From an uncultured Bacteroidales bacterium (GTDB lineage Bacteria > Bacteroidota > Bacteroidia > Bacteroidales > UBA932): a DNA stretch of 64,000 bases. The number at the start of each line of letters is the position of its first letter. Position 1 is the stretch's first letter. A model generated the notes under the pieces. The model ran no database searches. It was not told where the DNA came from and was given only the letters and a program-made list of their open reading frames with translations. The DNA lies in contig CAJONC010000001.1 in the NCBI GenBank assembly GCA_905235675.1, forward strand, positions 164,137 through 228,136. The letters run 5' to 3'. Both the position numbers and the translations under genes were made by a program. This document shows positions 55,164 to 63,174 of the stretch, in pieces.

Positions 55164-56482
55164 TTCCATAAATCACTCCATTTTGATTTTTTACCGAACA
55201 TGAGGATCCCCGCCTTGTAGATCCTGGCGGATGCCCAGGCCATACCTATGAAGGTAAGGAGCAGCAGGACAGCCGACAGCGCCAGCTCCCAGAAAGCGAC
55301 TCCGTACGGGATGCGGGCGAGCATTACTATGGGCGAGGTGAAAGGTATCATGGAACCCCAGAAGACTATTCCGCTTTCGGGATTCTTGAATGCAAAGAAC
55401 ACTATGAAGAAAGCGAGCATCAGCGGTATAGTTACAGGGAGCTGAAGCTGCTGGGCGTCCGCCTCGTTTTCCACCGCCGAACCTATCGCGGCGAACATCG
55501 AAGCATATAGGAGGTATCCCAGAATGAAGAATACGATGAAGCATACGATGAGAGTCACCCATGGAATGTTGGCAAGGGTTGTCACTATAACGGAGGCCTC
55601 GCTGTTCTGGGCCATAGCCGCTACATCCACGCCTCCCATTCCGGTCTGGGCCGCTCCTATCATGTCCGGCGAAGACAGCATTTCGGAGAATCCGAATACC
55701 GCACCGGCGCCGAACACCAGCACAACGGTAAGCACTATCCAGAGCACGAACTGCGTCAGGGCCACGAGCGCTATGCCTATTATCTTCCCGAACATCAGTT
55801 CAGTGGCCTTCACGCTCGAAACCAGCACCTCAACAACGCGCGAGCTCTTTTCCTCGATCACCGAAGACATCACCGCGCCGCCGAACATCGCAATGAACAT
55901 GTAGATCAGCATGCCCAGCACCATGGAAAGAATCATGTATATGCTTGACTCCGACACGGTGGCGTTTCCGCTTTCGTCCAGAGTGTACTCTCCCACCTTG
56001 ACGTCGGCCTTCACATCCTTCATTATCTGGTCGAGACCACTGATATCGTAGGCCTCTATCCTGCTCTGTTCCACCGCCTTGTTGGCTCGGCTGCGGATTG
56101 AGTCATAGAAGTCCACCCCCGCGGGCTTCCTGCTGTAGCACTGCACGGCTACGCTCCCTGTTGAATCCCGGGGAGAGACTACCACCAGCACATCCATGCC
56201 GCGATCCGAAAGTTCCCTGCGAAGCACTTCCACATCTTCTCCGCTGCAGTCGGTGAAGGTGGCAGCCTCGGTATCTTCGAAGTAGGGCATAACTATTCCC
56301 GACTGGTCTATTACCGCAACCTTCTGGCTCTTTTCCTTCACATTCATCATCAGCACGGTCGGAAGGATGCAGATGGCGGCAAACAGTACGGGCACCACGA
56401 AGGTGGTTATAAGGAAACTCTTTTTCTTTACCCTGTTGAGATATTCGCGGGATATTACAACCCCTGTCTTATTCAGATTCAT
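55145..56482 (-). CDS. ABC-2 type transporter permease (NatB-like)
   Basis: A 445-residue inner-membrane permease. One N-terminal membrane segment ('FLITTFVVPVLFAAICILPTVLMM') precedes a periplasmic domain of about 140 residues. Five to six more helices from about 185 onward follow ('IYMILSMVLGMLIYMFIAMFGGAVMSSVIEEKSSRVVEVLVSSV', 'ELMFGKIIGIALVALTQFVLWIVLTVVLVFGAGAVFGF', 'WVTLIVCFIVFFILGYLLYASMFAAIGSA'). The 'EEKSSRVVEVLVSSV' coupling helix is typical of NatB/ABC2. It overlaps the ATPase gene by 14 bases. In Bacillus NatAB exports Na+; the substrate here is unproven. Confidence 0.9.
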   Translation of the reverse strand: MNLNKTGVVISREYLNRVKKKSFLITTFVVPVLFAAICILPTVLMMNVKEKSQKVAVIDQSGIVMPYFEDTEAATFTDCSGEDVEVLRRELSDRGMDVLVVVSPRDSTGSVAVQCYSRKPAGVDFYDSIRSRANKAVEQSRIEAYDISGLDQIMKDVKADVKVGEYTLDESGNATVSESSIYMILSMVLGMLIYMFIAMFGGAVMSSVIEEKSSRVVEVLVSSVKATELMFGKIIGIALVALTQFVLWIVLTVVLVFGAGAVFGFSEMLSSPDMIGAAQTGMGGVDVAAMAQNSEASVIVTTLANIPWVTLIVCFIVFFILGYLLYASMFAAIGSAVENEADAQQLQLPVTIPLMLAFFIVFFAFKNPESGIVFWGSMIPFTSPIVMLARIPYGVAFWELALSAVLLLLTFIGMAWASARIYKAGILMFGKKSKWSDLWKWLKQK

Positions 56483-57347
56483 TTTCGGCTGCGGCCTCCT
56501 CTCCGGTTACAAGTTTGATAAAAATATCGTTCATCCTGGGCATCAGTTCCTTGTAGGAATTGACCGTCACTCCCCTGTCGATATATCTCTGAAGGGTGGA
56601 ATTGCCCTCACCTTCCCTTGGCACAATCTCGGTATGGCGGCCTTCGGCGTCGGTATATTCTATCTCGACATTGTTGTTGCCATGTTTGCGGCGTATCTCC
56701 TCCACGCTGCCGGTTATCACGAGATGACTCTTGTTGATAAGGGCGATATTGTCGCAGAGCTCCTCGACGCTCTCCATGTTATGGGTGGAAAGGATGATGG
56801 TGGCACCTTCTTCGCGAAGGCGGAGAATTTCCTTGCGGATAATCTCGGCGTTCACGGGATCGAAGCCGCTGAAAGGCTCGTCCAGAATCATAAGGGAAGG
56901 TCTGTGGACCACCGTGGTGATGAACTGCAGTTTCTGGGCCATACCCTTGGACAGTTCCTCCACCTTCTTTCCCCACCAGTCCTGGATCTCGAAGCGTATG
57001 AACCATTCCTTTAGGGCTTTCTGGGCCTCCGAGGCGCTCATTCCCTTGAGCTGTGCCAGGTACATGGCCTGTTCCCCGACCTTCATTTTGCGGTAAAGCC
57101 CGCGTTCCTCGGGCATATAGCCTATCTTTTCGACATCGGTCTGGGTAATTGGCCTGCCGTTGAAAAGAACTTCCCCGCTGTTGGGGATAGTAATTCTGTT
57201 GATGATGCGGATAAGCGTGGTCTTGCCGGCGCCGTTCGGGCCGAGCAGACCGAAAATTCCGCCTTCGGGAATGGAAAGGCTCAGATTGTCGAGCGCTTTC
57301 TTTTCACCGAAACTTTTGCAAAGTTCCCTGCATTCGATTATTGCCAT
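56469..57347 (-). CDS. ABC transporter ATP-binding protein (NatA-like)
   Basis: A 292-residue ATPase subunit: Walker A 'GLLGPNGAGKTTLIRII', Q loop 'GYMPEERGLY', signature 'VEELSKGMAQKLQF' (LSKGM variant of LSGGQ), Walker B 'PSLMILDEPFSGFDPVNAE', H loop 'TIILSTHNMESVEELCD'. The C-terminal extension of about 70 residues (from 'GSVEEIRRKHGNNN') is shared by NatA/DrrA-type exporters. It pairs with the permease that follows. A -7 box is present at 57371-57378. Confidence 0.94.
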   Translation of the reverse strand: MAIIECRELCKSFGEKKALDNLSLSIPEGGIFGLLGPNGAGKTTLIRIINRITIPNSGEVLFNGRPITQTDVEKIGYMPEERGLYRKMKVGEQAMYLAQLKGMSASEAQKALKEWFIRFEIQDWWGKKVEELSKGMAQKLQFITTVVHRPSLMILDEPFSGFDPVNAEIIRKEILRLREEGATIILSTHNMESVEELCDNIALINKSHLVITGSVEEIRRKHGNNNVEIEYTDAEGRHTEIVPREGEGNSTLQRYIDRGVTVNSYKELMPRMNDIFIKLVTGEEAAAENESE

Positions 57348-57370
57348 AGTCTTTTAAGTTTCGAATCTTA

Positions 57371-57378
57371 CAAATATA
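57371..57378 (-). promoter_or_regulatory. -7 box of the ABC exporter operon
   Basis: TATATTTG followed by TAAGA on the minus strand, 23 nt before the ATG at 57347. It opposes the holA box at 57392-57399 with 13 bp between. Confidence 0.55.
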
Positions 57379-57391
57379 CCCATAATTTTTG

Positions 57392-57399
57392 TATTTTTG
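57392..57399 (+). promoter_or_regulatory. -7 box of the holA operon
   Basis: TATTTTTG followed by TAGGG, 7 nt before the holA ATG, leaving an almost leaderless transcript. Confidence 0.55.
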
Positions 57400-57406
57400 T
57401 AGGGAT

Positions 57407-58447
57407 ATGGCAAAGGGAAGCGTAAATATCCCCCAGTTGTGCTCGGGCATCATTTCCGATGTCCGTTCGGGAAAATTCGCCCCTGTGTACCTTCTGATGG
57501 GCGACGAGCCTTACTATCCGGAACTTGTCTGCCAGGCCATAGTCGACTGCTGCATACCGGATTACGACAAGGACTTCAACGAAATCATCTGCTACGGCGC
57601 CGACGTGAATGCCGAACAGGTGACGGGCACCGCGAGGCGCTTCCCCATGATGGCGGAAAGGCAGCTGGTGGTGGTGAAGGAAGCCCAGCAGATGAAAACC
57701 CTGGAAGACCTCGCCACATACTGTTCCGACCCGCTCGATTCCACCGTGCTGGTGCTGCTGATGCACAAGGCGTCCGCCGACAAGCGCAGGGGCCTCTACA
57801 AAGCGGTGCAAAAGAACGGTATAGTGGTCGACTCCCCCGCCGTACGCGACTATGAAATCGCGGGATGGATCAGTTCGTACTATGCAGGGAGGGGTCTCAG
57901 CATCGATCCCGAGGCGGCGGCCCTGCTCGGAGAATCCGCAGGGACCGACCTCAACCTCATTGCCGCCGAAACCGACAAACTGGTGCGCAACCTACCCGAA
58001 GGGGAAACGAGGATAAGGGTTGCGGATATAGAAAAAAATGTCGGCATCTCCCGCCAGTTCAGCATCTTCGAACTCACCAGGGCGCTCTCGTACAAGGACG
58101 GGGCCAAGGCCCTGAAGATTGCCACGCACATAGGCTCATCCGCAAAATTCGCCATGCCCATGGCGGTCAGCGCCCTCTACACGCACTTCTACCGCCTGAT
58201 AAAATATACCGCCGCCCTGCACGCCAATCCCCGCCTGGAGCCTGCAGAAAAAGCGGCGGTTCTCGGGGTAAGCACTTTCTTCCTGCGCGAATACGACAGC
58301 GCCCTGCGCAACTATTCCCTCTCTTCACTGATGGACATAATGGCCCTGCTGTGCGAATTCGACTATCTCGGCAAGGGAGGCGACGGAGCTGCAACCGCGC
58401 CGGACAAACTGCTCGTTGAACTTACAGCCCGTATCCTGAATGCCTGA
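57407..58447 (+). CDS. holA: DNA polymerase III subunit delta
   Basis: HolA opens the sliding clamp within the clamp loader. ATG 57407 gives 346 residues beginning MAKGSVNIPQLCSGI. The AAA-like N-domain has 'FAPVYLLMGDEPYYPELVCQAIVDCC', 'ARRFPMMAERQLVVVKEAQQM' and 'DKRRGLYKAVQKNGIVVD'. The lid and C-domain have 'AAALLGESAGTDLNLIAAETDKLV' and 'SISRQFSIFELTRAL'-like sequence. No P loop, as expected for delta. The stop overlaps the HsdR_N gene by 8 bases. Confidence 0.94.
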   Translation: MAKGSVNIPQLCSGIISDVRSGKFAPVYLLMGDEPYYPELVCQAIVDCCIPDYDKDFNEIICYGADVNAEQVTGTARRFPMMAERQLVVVKEAQQMKTLEDLATYCSDPLDSTVLVLLMHKASADKRRGLYKAVQKNGIVVDSPAVRDYEIAGWISSYYAGRGLSIDPEAAALLGESAGTDLNLIAAETDKLVRNLPEGETRIRVADIEKNVGISRQFSIFELTRALSYKDGAKALKIATHIGSSAKFAMPMAVSALYTHFYRLIKYTAALHANPRLEPAEKAAVLGVSTFFLREYDSALRNYSLSSLMDIMALLCEFDYLGKGGDGAATAPDKLLVELTARILNA

Positions 58448-58853
58448 CGCAGCGACATATTTCGACCCCCTGCGGCGCAAGGATGTCGCAGCCACGCCCG
58501 AGGAGAGGGTAAGGCAGTGGTTCATCTGCCAGCTCTCGGGGCCGGGGGCCGTGCCGGTGCACATGATGATGAGCGAAGTGCAAATGAAATCGGCCGGCAG
58601 GACCAGGAGGGCCGACATAGTGGTTTATTCCTCTTCCGGCGACGCCGTGGCAGTGGTCGAGTGCAAGCGGCCCGATGTGGAGATAGATGCTTCCGTAGCC
58701 GAGCAGGCCCTGCGCTACCACGGAGTGCTGGGGGTGAATTATATTTTCCTTACCAACGGAAATAATACTTACATTTACAGAAAATCAGGGGATGGCTTCG
58801 AGAATGTCAGGAGTTTCCCCACTTATAAGGAGATGTGCAGGCAATGTCAGTAA
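58440..58853 (+). CDS. HsdR_N-type PD-(D/E)XK domain protein
   Basis: A 137-residue protein with the type I restriction HsdR N-terminal nuclease fold: 'RRADIVVYSS' (catalytic Asp), 'VAVVECKRPDVEID' (ExK), then 'YHGVLGVNYIFLTNGNNTYIYRKSG' (QxxxY-like end). The family is widespread in Bacteroidota as a stand-alone single domain between holA and other housekeeping genes. No helicase or HsdM/S follows, so it is not a restriction system as such. It may be a DNA-repair or housekeeping nuclease; role unknown. Confidence 0.88.
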   Translation: MPDAATYFDPLRRKDVAATPEERVRQWFICQLSGPGAVPVHMMMSEVQMKSAGRTRRADIVVYSSSGDAVAVVECKRPDVEIDASVAEQALRYHGVLGVNYIFLTNGNNTYIYRKSGDGFENVRSFPTYKEMCRQCQ

Positions 58854-60340
58854 CCATTACAGCCCAATACGTTGACAGGGAAATCTTCGGGATAGTGCGT
58901 TCCGTAGCAAGAGAGCGCGGAGTAAAAGCCTATGCCATAGGCGGATATGTCCGCGACTGCTTCCTCGGCCGCCCTTGCAGCGACATCGACATAGTGGTGG
59001 AAGGCAGCGGCATAGACTTCGCGCGGGCCGTAGGTGAGAAGACGGGCAGGTATGTTTCGTACTTCAAGAATTTCGGGACTGCCATGCTGCACTATGAAGG
59101 GGATGAGATAGAATTCGTGGGAGCCCGCAGGGAATCCTACAGGAGGGAATCGCGCAAGCCCATAGTGGAAGACGGCAGCCTGAGGGACGACCAGCTGAGG
59201 CGCGACTTCACCATAAACGCCATGGCCTTCTCGCTGAATGACGGGGATTTCGGGGCCCTCGTGGACCCTTTCGGAGGAATACGCGACCTCGCGGCCGGCA
59301 TCATCCGCACCCCTCTCGATCCCGACACCACCTATTCCGACGACCCCCTGCGCATGCTCAGGGCCGTGCGCTTCGCCACCAAGCTCAGCACCCCCGGACT
59401 GCAGTTCAACATAGTTCCCGAATCCATTAGCTCTATGCGGAGAATGGCCGACCGCCTGCAGATACTCTCCAAAGAGCGCATCGCCGAGGAACTCAACAAA
59501 ATGCTCGTCTGCGACAGGCCGTCCAGGGCTTTCTATCTGCTCGACGAAGCCGGCCTGCTCCGGTACATCCTTCCCCGGCTATGCGCCCTGAAAGGGGTGG
59601 AGACCATTGAAGGACGCGGGCACAAGGACATCTTCTCGCACACCCTCACCGTGCTCGACAACGTGGCCGCGGCAGACGTGCTTGCCGAACCCGCCCACCC
59701 CGATTCCATAGGCGCGGAGGCCCTCAAACCCAATCTCTGGCTGCGCTGGGCCGCCCTGCTGCACGATATAGGAAAACCCGCCGTCAAGCGCTACGACCCT
59801 GCCCTGGGTTGGACCTTCCACGGTCACGACCTCACCGGTTCACGCATGGTCCCGAAGATTTTCGGGGAGCTCAAACTGCCGCTCGACGACAAGCTGAAAT
59901 ATGTCAGGAAACTGGTCTGGCTGCACATGCGCCCGATAGCCCTGGTGGACGACGAAGTCACCGACTCCGCAGTCCGGAGGCTGCTCTTCGATGCGGGCGA
60001 CGACATCGACGACCTGATGCTGCTCGCAGGAGCCGACATCACTTCCAGGAATCCCGCCAAGGTCGCGCGCCTGAAAGCCAATTTTGAACTGGTGAAGCAG
60101 AAACTCGTGGAGGTGGAGGAGAAGGACGCAATCCGCAACTTCAAGAATCCCATCACCGGCGACTATATAATGGAGCTCTATGGGATAGGGCCCTGCAACA
60201 CCATAGGGCAGATAAAGGAATATGTAAAGGAGGCCATACTCGAAGGCGAAATCGGAAACAACTTCGAAGAGGCCGACGCCCTCGCCCGCCGCAAAGCGGC
60301 AGAACTCGGACTTACGCCGTGCAAAGAGACGAATACATAG
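58844..60340 (+). CDS. CCA-adding tRNA nucleotidyltransferase with HD domain
   Basis: This enzyme adds or repairs the 3' CCA of tRNAs. The N-terminal nucleotidyltransferase domain has 'YAIGGYVRDCFLGRPCSDIDIVVEG' (GGxVRD and the DxD metal site) and 'EFVGARRESYRRESRKP', plus the 'DPLRMLRAVRFATKL' neck. 'RWAALLHDIGKPAVK' and a later 'HD' form the HD-phosphohydrolase region. ATG 58844 (MSVTITAQYVDRE) was chosen; it overlaps the HsdR_N stop by 10 bases. Three of the four tRNAs in the window lack an encoded CCA, so the enzyme is needed. At 498 residues it is full length. Confidence 0.95.
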   Translation: MSVTITAQYVDREIFGIVRSVARERGVKAYAIGGYVRDCFLGRPCSDIDIVVEGSGIDFARAVGEKTGRYVSYFKNFGTAMLHYEGDEIEFVGARRESYRRESRKPIVEDGSLRDDQLRRDFTINAMAFSLNDGDFGALVDPFGGIRDLAAGIIRTPLDPDTTYSDDPLRMLRAVRFATKLSTPGLQFNIVPESISSMRRMADRLQILSKERIAEELNKMLVCDRPSRAFYLLDEAGLLRYILPRLCALKGVETIEGRGHKDIFSHTLTVLDNVAAADVLAEPAHPDSIGAEALKPNLWLRWAALLHDIGKPAVKRYDPALGWTFHGHDLTGSRMVPKIFGELKLPLDDKLKYVRKLVWLHMRPIALVDDEVTDSAVRRLLFDAGDDIDDLMLLAGADITSRNPAKVARLKANFELVKQKLVEVEEKDAIRNFKNPITGDYIMELYGIGPCNTIGQIKEYVKEAILEGEIGNNFEEADALARRKAAELGLTPCKETNT

Positions 60341-61275
60341 CCTATCTCGGAGGCATACGCCGCTATTCTCCCCGTACTCTGGAAATCTACAATGACATCC
60401 TGAAAGAATTCGAGAGCAGGGGGGAAGCGCTTACCCCGTCCGGAATAAGGAACTACGAAGTCTATCTGCTGGACGACAAAAAAAACAGCGCACGCACCGT
60501 GGACCTGCACCTCAGCGTACTCAGCGGCTACTGCCGCTACCTCGTGAAAAAGGGCGAGCTGCAGTCAAACCCCGTCCGGCTGGTGCACAGGCCCAAACAG
60601 GAAAAGCGCCTGCCGGTATTCTACCGCAGCGATGACATTGAAAATTATTTCGCCGATACGGAATGCAACTGCGACGAAGAGAACCTCGCCTTCCTGCTGA
60701 GCCTTCCGCCTGGGGACAAAACCGCAAGGGAACTGTACGAAAGGCGTCTGCGAAGGCTTATAATCTCGATTCTTTTCTGCACAGGCATACGCCGCAGCGA
60801 ACTCATCTCGCTCAAGCGCAGCAGCATAAATCCTTCGCGCAGGACGCTTTCGGTGAGGGGCAAGGGAGACAAGATGCGAGAAATTCCCGCGCCCGACTCA
60901 TTATTTCGCGAAATTTCATTATATTTGAAGTCGGTTGACCATTTGTTTGGGGAAATCACCGATGCGCAGTCTCCCCTTCTGCTTACGCCGACGGGGCGGG
61001 AACTGTATCCGTCATTCGCCGACAGGGCTGTAAAAGAGGAGCTGGGTTCCGCAGAGGGATTCACCGGAAGGAAGTCGCCCCACGTGCTCAGGCACACCAT
61101 CGCGAGCGAACTTCTTGACGGAGGCACCGGGCTCAACTCAATAAAAGAGATGCTCGGACACTCATCCCTCGCAGCCACGCAGGTGTATACCCACAATACA
61201 ATTGAGCGACTGAAAAATGTTTATGAACAGGCCCATCCGAGGGCCAATAAAAACGGAGGTAAAAATGGAGATTAA
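60319..61275 (+). CDS. Tyrosine recombinase (XerC/XerD-like)
   Basis: A 318-residue site-specific recombinase. GTG 60319 is the start (MQRDEYIAYLGGIRRYSPRT), inside the end of the CCA gene (22-base overlap). The N-terminal core-binding domain (1-95) precedes the catalytic domain with Arg158 ('CTGIRRSELI'), Lys182 ('RGKGDKMRE'), His255-x-x-Arg258 ('HVLRHTIASELL'), His281 ('MLGHSSLAATQVY') and nucleophile Tyr290. The housekeeping gene context argues for chromosome dimer resolution (Xer) rather than a mobile-element integrase. No dif site was sought successfully. Confidence 0.92.
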   Translation: MQRDEYIAYLGGIRRYSPRTLEIYNDILKEFESRGEALTPSGIRNYEVYLLDDKKNSARTVDLHLSVLSGYCRYLVKKGELQSNPVRLVHRPKQEKRLPVFYRSDDIENYFADTECNCDEENLAFLLSLPPGDKTARELYERRLRRLIISILFCTGIRRSELISLKRSSINPSRRTLSVRGKGDKMREIPAPDSLFREISLYLKSVDHLFGEITDAQSPLLLTPTGRELYPSFADRAVKEELGSAEGFTGRKSPHVLRHTIASELLDGGTGLNSIKEMLGHSSLAATQVYTHNTIERLKNVYEQAHPRANKNGGKNGD

Positions 61276-61561
61276 AATCAAGACCCTCAAGTTCGATGCA
61301 GACCAGAAGCTGGTCGATTATGTCGAAAAGAAAGTATCCAAGCTGGACAAATTCTTCAAAGGGGCCGCCGACACGGCCGAAGTTACACTTTCGCTGCTCT
61401 CCGAACCCGACAACAAGCAGGCCAAGATCCAGATTCACGTTCCGGGCGACGACCTCATCATTGAAAGGAATTCCCACTCTTTCGAGCAGGCAATTACCGA
61501 CTGTGTGGACGCCATGAAAGAGAAACTTACCCGCAAAAAGGAAAAAACATACGATATCTGA
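61265..61561 (+). CDS. hpf: Ribosome hibernation-promoting factor (HPF/RaiA)
   Basis: HPF binds the 30S decoding region and stores ribosomes as inactive 70S or 100S in stationary phase. ATG 61265 gives MEIKIKTLKFDADQKLVDYV and 98 residues, the short type. 'KKVSKLDKFFKGAADTAEVTLSLLSEPDN', 'IQIHVPGDDLIIERNSHSFEQAITDCVDAMKEKL' match the family. It overlaps the Xer stop by 11 bases. Confidence 0.94.
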   Translation: MEIKIKTLKFDADQKLVDYVEKKVSKLDKFFKGAADTAEVTLSLLSEPDNKQAKIQIHVPGDDLIIERNSHSFEQAITDCVDAMKEKLTRKKEKTYDI

Positions 61562-61562
61562 T

Positions 61563-62534
61563 ATGAAGAAAACATTATTGGCAGTTGCTGCAGCAGCGTT
61601 GGTCGTATTTGGAACGGCCTCGTGCAAGAAAGAAAAGAAACCGGCCGAGAACACCAAACCCACCATAAGCTGGGAAGCCAATTCCGGGTTCGGTCGTCAG
61701 GAGATTACCACGACCATGGATGCGAAAATTGAGTTCAAGGTACCCGAAGGCATTCAGTCCCTCACGCTCAAGTTCACCAAAATTCCCAACGATCTGCTCG
61801 GGGTAGTAAAACAGCACATCAACACCAGTGAGAACCGCACAGGCGTCAACGCCGACACTCCGGTCCTCGACGCGATCGACGACTCGAACGCTTCGAGCTA
61901 CCTCAGCGGACTCAGGATGTTCAGTGTATCGGGCCTGCGTGGCGCAACTGAAGCGACTGCGGATTTCAAGATTCTGATCGACGACCTGCTCAAGAACCAG
62001 GAACTCGCGAACAACTCCGAGATTTCCATACTTGTCTCCCTCGTCGACAAGGCGGACAACAAGCTTACTAAGACTGTCACGTTCCACTATACTTCAGGGC
62101 CTGAAATCACCTGGAAGACCAATCCCGGTTTTGCCGCCGTCGAGCTCAACACGAAGGAAAAGCCCGCAGTATCGCTGACGGTGAACGCTCCAGGCACTAT
62201 TGAAAAGGCAGTGATTTATGTTTCCAGCAACTCGAAGAACCTTGTAAACACACTTAACAAGTATGTCTCAGAGCAGACTGCAACAGGCGTAAGCCTTGAT
62301 CTTGTCGAAGATGCAAAGGTTGTTGAAAGGCTGTCCGCCGTTTACAACATTAACACCGGCGACAATCTCAAAGGCAAGAGTTCCGCAGTAATCGACCTTT
62401 CAAACCTTGCAGAGGCTATGAAAGACGATGTATCGGATGCGGGCAACAGCGACCACAACTTCGACATTACCGTAACCGATGCCAACGGCAAGGCCAAGAC
62501 TGTAAGGGTTGTATTCCACTACACCCCCAATTAA
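61563..62534 (+). CDS. Lipoprotein with two tandem homologous domains
   Basis: A 323-residue lipoprotein (signal MKKTLLAVAAAALVVFGTASC, lipobox TASC, then KKEKK) with an internal duplication. Repeat 1 (about 33-176) begins 'TISWEANSGFGRQEITT' and ends 'TKTVTFHYTS'. Repeat 2 (about 180-322) begins 'EITWKTNPGFAAVELNT' and ends 'TVRVVFHYTP'. Each is a mixed beta and helical unit with a DDL(S/N)-like helix block. I do not recognise the family. Possibly a surface glycan- or protein-binding lipoprotein; inference only. It begins one base after the hpf stop but has a conserved stop-to-start spacing of an operon. Confidence 0.72.
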   Translation: MKKTLLAVAAAALVVFGTASCKKEKKPAENTKPTISWEANSGFGRQEITTTMDAKIEFKVPEGIQSLTLKFTKIPNDLLGVVKQHINTSENRTGVNADTPVLDAIDDSNASSYLSGLRMFSVSGLRGATEATADFKILIDDLLKNQELANNSEISILVSLVDKADNKLTKTVTFHYTSGPEITWKTNPGFAAVELNTKEKPAVSLTVNAPGTIEKAVIYVSSNSKNLVNTLNKYVSEQTATGVSLDLVEDAKVVERLSAVYNINTGDNLKGKSSAVIDLSNLAEAMKDDVSDAGNSDHNFDITVTDANGKAKTVRVVFHYTPN

Positions 62535-62561
62535 TTGGCGATATTGGGCTGCAGACAGGTA

Positions 62562-62590
62562 TTGGATTCAAAAAAAAATCCTTATATTTG
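62562..62590 (+). promoter_or_regulatory. Promoter of tRNA-Ser
   Basis: TTG (62562-62564) and TATATTTG (62583-62590) are 18 nt apart, the latter followed by CAGCCCC, 12 nt before the tRNA. gggctgca (62547-62554) and tgcagccc (62589-62596) form an inverted repeat around it. Confidence 0.65.
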
Positions 62591-62602
62591 CAGCCCCTTA
62601 AA

Positions 62603-62690
62603 GGAAAGATGCTCGAGTGGCTGAAGAGGCGCGTCTGGAAAGCGCGTAACCGCCCAAAGCGGTTCCCGGGTTCGAATCCCGGTCTTTCCG
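62603..62690 (+). tRNA. tRNA-Ser (anticodon GGA)
   Basis: An 88-nt class II tRNA: acceptor GGAAAGA/TCTTTCC, anticodon stem CGCGT/GCGCG with loop CTGGAAA (anticodon GGA, reads UCC and UCU), a long variable arm (ACCGCCCAAAGCGGTT), T arm CCGGG-TTCGAAT-CCCGG, discriminator G. CCA not encoded. Confidence 0.96.
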
Positions 62691-62704
62691 CAGAACATAA
62701 AAAA

Positions 62705-62736
62705 ACGCGTCAAGCTTGCTTGGACGCGTTTTTTTA
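62705..62736 (+). terminator. Intrinsic terminator after tRNA-Ser
   Basis: ACGCGTC...GACGCGT stem (continued by AAGC/GCTT with one bulge) followed by TTTTTTT; begins 15 nt after the tRNA. Confidence 0.85.
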
Positions 62737-62939
62737 TTGTTCTGCAAGCCCCGCCGCAGGCGGGCAGGGATAGCGCGAACGAAGTGAGCGGAATCCCGGA
62801 AAGACCAGTGCGCAAGCTTGCTTGCATAGGGGCCGACAACGAAAAAGCGCTGAGGGCCGTCAGGCCCGGGATGCCGTTTCAGTTTAGGCGCGAAAAAAGC
62901 TGGCACCCAAGTTGCTGCAAATCAACAGATTAAACAAAC

Positions 62940-62976
62940 CTCTCCCCAAGAAAATTCCAAGGGGAGAGATTTATTT
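62940..62976 (+). terminator. Hairpin with T-rich tail, possible terminator
   Basis: CTCTCCCC (62940-62947) pairs with GGGGAGAG (62961-62968); 13-nt loop; tail atttattt. Could serve either strand. Confidence 0.5.
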
Positions 62977-63095
62977 AATTCATTGAAGAACAGCGATTTA
63001 AGCGCCATGAGCGCTGTGTCGTGAAAAAGGCCACACAGTGAAAAACAGCCCGGGCAATTACGCTCGGGCGATTCGGTTAAGGTCATAAAAAGAAG

Positions 63096-63122
63096 GTCTC
63101 CCGGGCGAAATGCCCGGGAGAC
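63096..63122. terminator. Strong 11-bp hairpin near the DUF4279 gene end
   Basis: GTCTCCCGGGC and GCCCGGGAGAC pair perfectly around GAAAT. On the minus strand it lies 53 bases after the DUF4279 stop and is followed by TTCTTTTTAT, so it can end that transcript. Confidence 0.65.
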
Positions 63123-63174
63123 TGTTCTATTAAGATACCATGTGAAGATACGGGAGCATTATAATTTAAAAAAA

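Larger units (their letters stand above)
62737..63174. other. Hairpin-rich non-coding stretch between tRNA-Ser and the AT-rich end
   Basis: No gene could be supported. The stretch holds successive inverted repeats: CCCGCC-GCA-GGCGGG near 62751-62765, CTCTCCCC/GGGGAGAG (62940-62947, 62961-62968, followed by atttattt), and GTCTCCCGGGC/GCCCGGGAGAC (63096-63106, 63112-63122). An aagcttgcttg direct repeat occurs at about 62712 and 62814. It marks the border between GC-richer core DNA and the AT-rich toxin end. Confidence 0.6.

Noticed and set aside
58440..58853. HsdR_N protein as part of a restriction-modification system
   Set aside because: Single domain, no helicase, HsdM or HsdS nearby, and embedded in housekeeping genes.
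60319..61275. Tyrosine recombinase as an integrase of a mobile element
   Set aside because: It overlaps the CCA enzyme and hpf genes in a conserved-looking housekeeping run with core composition; no attachment repeats nearby.
62598..62906. Short frame on the minus strand encoding KDRDSNPGTALGGYALSR
   Set aside because: It is translated antisense of tRNA-Ser, a known source of spurious proteins.
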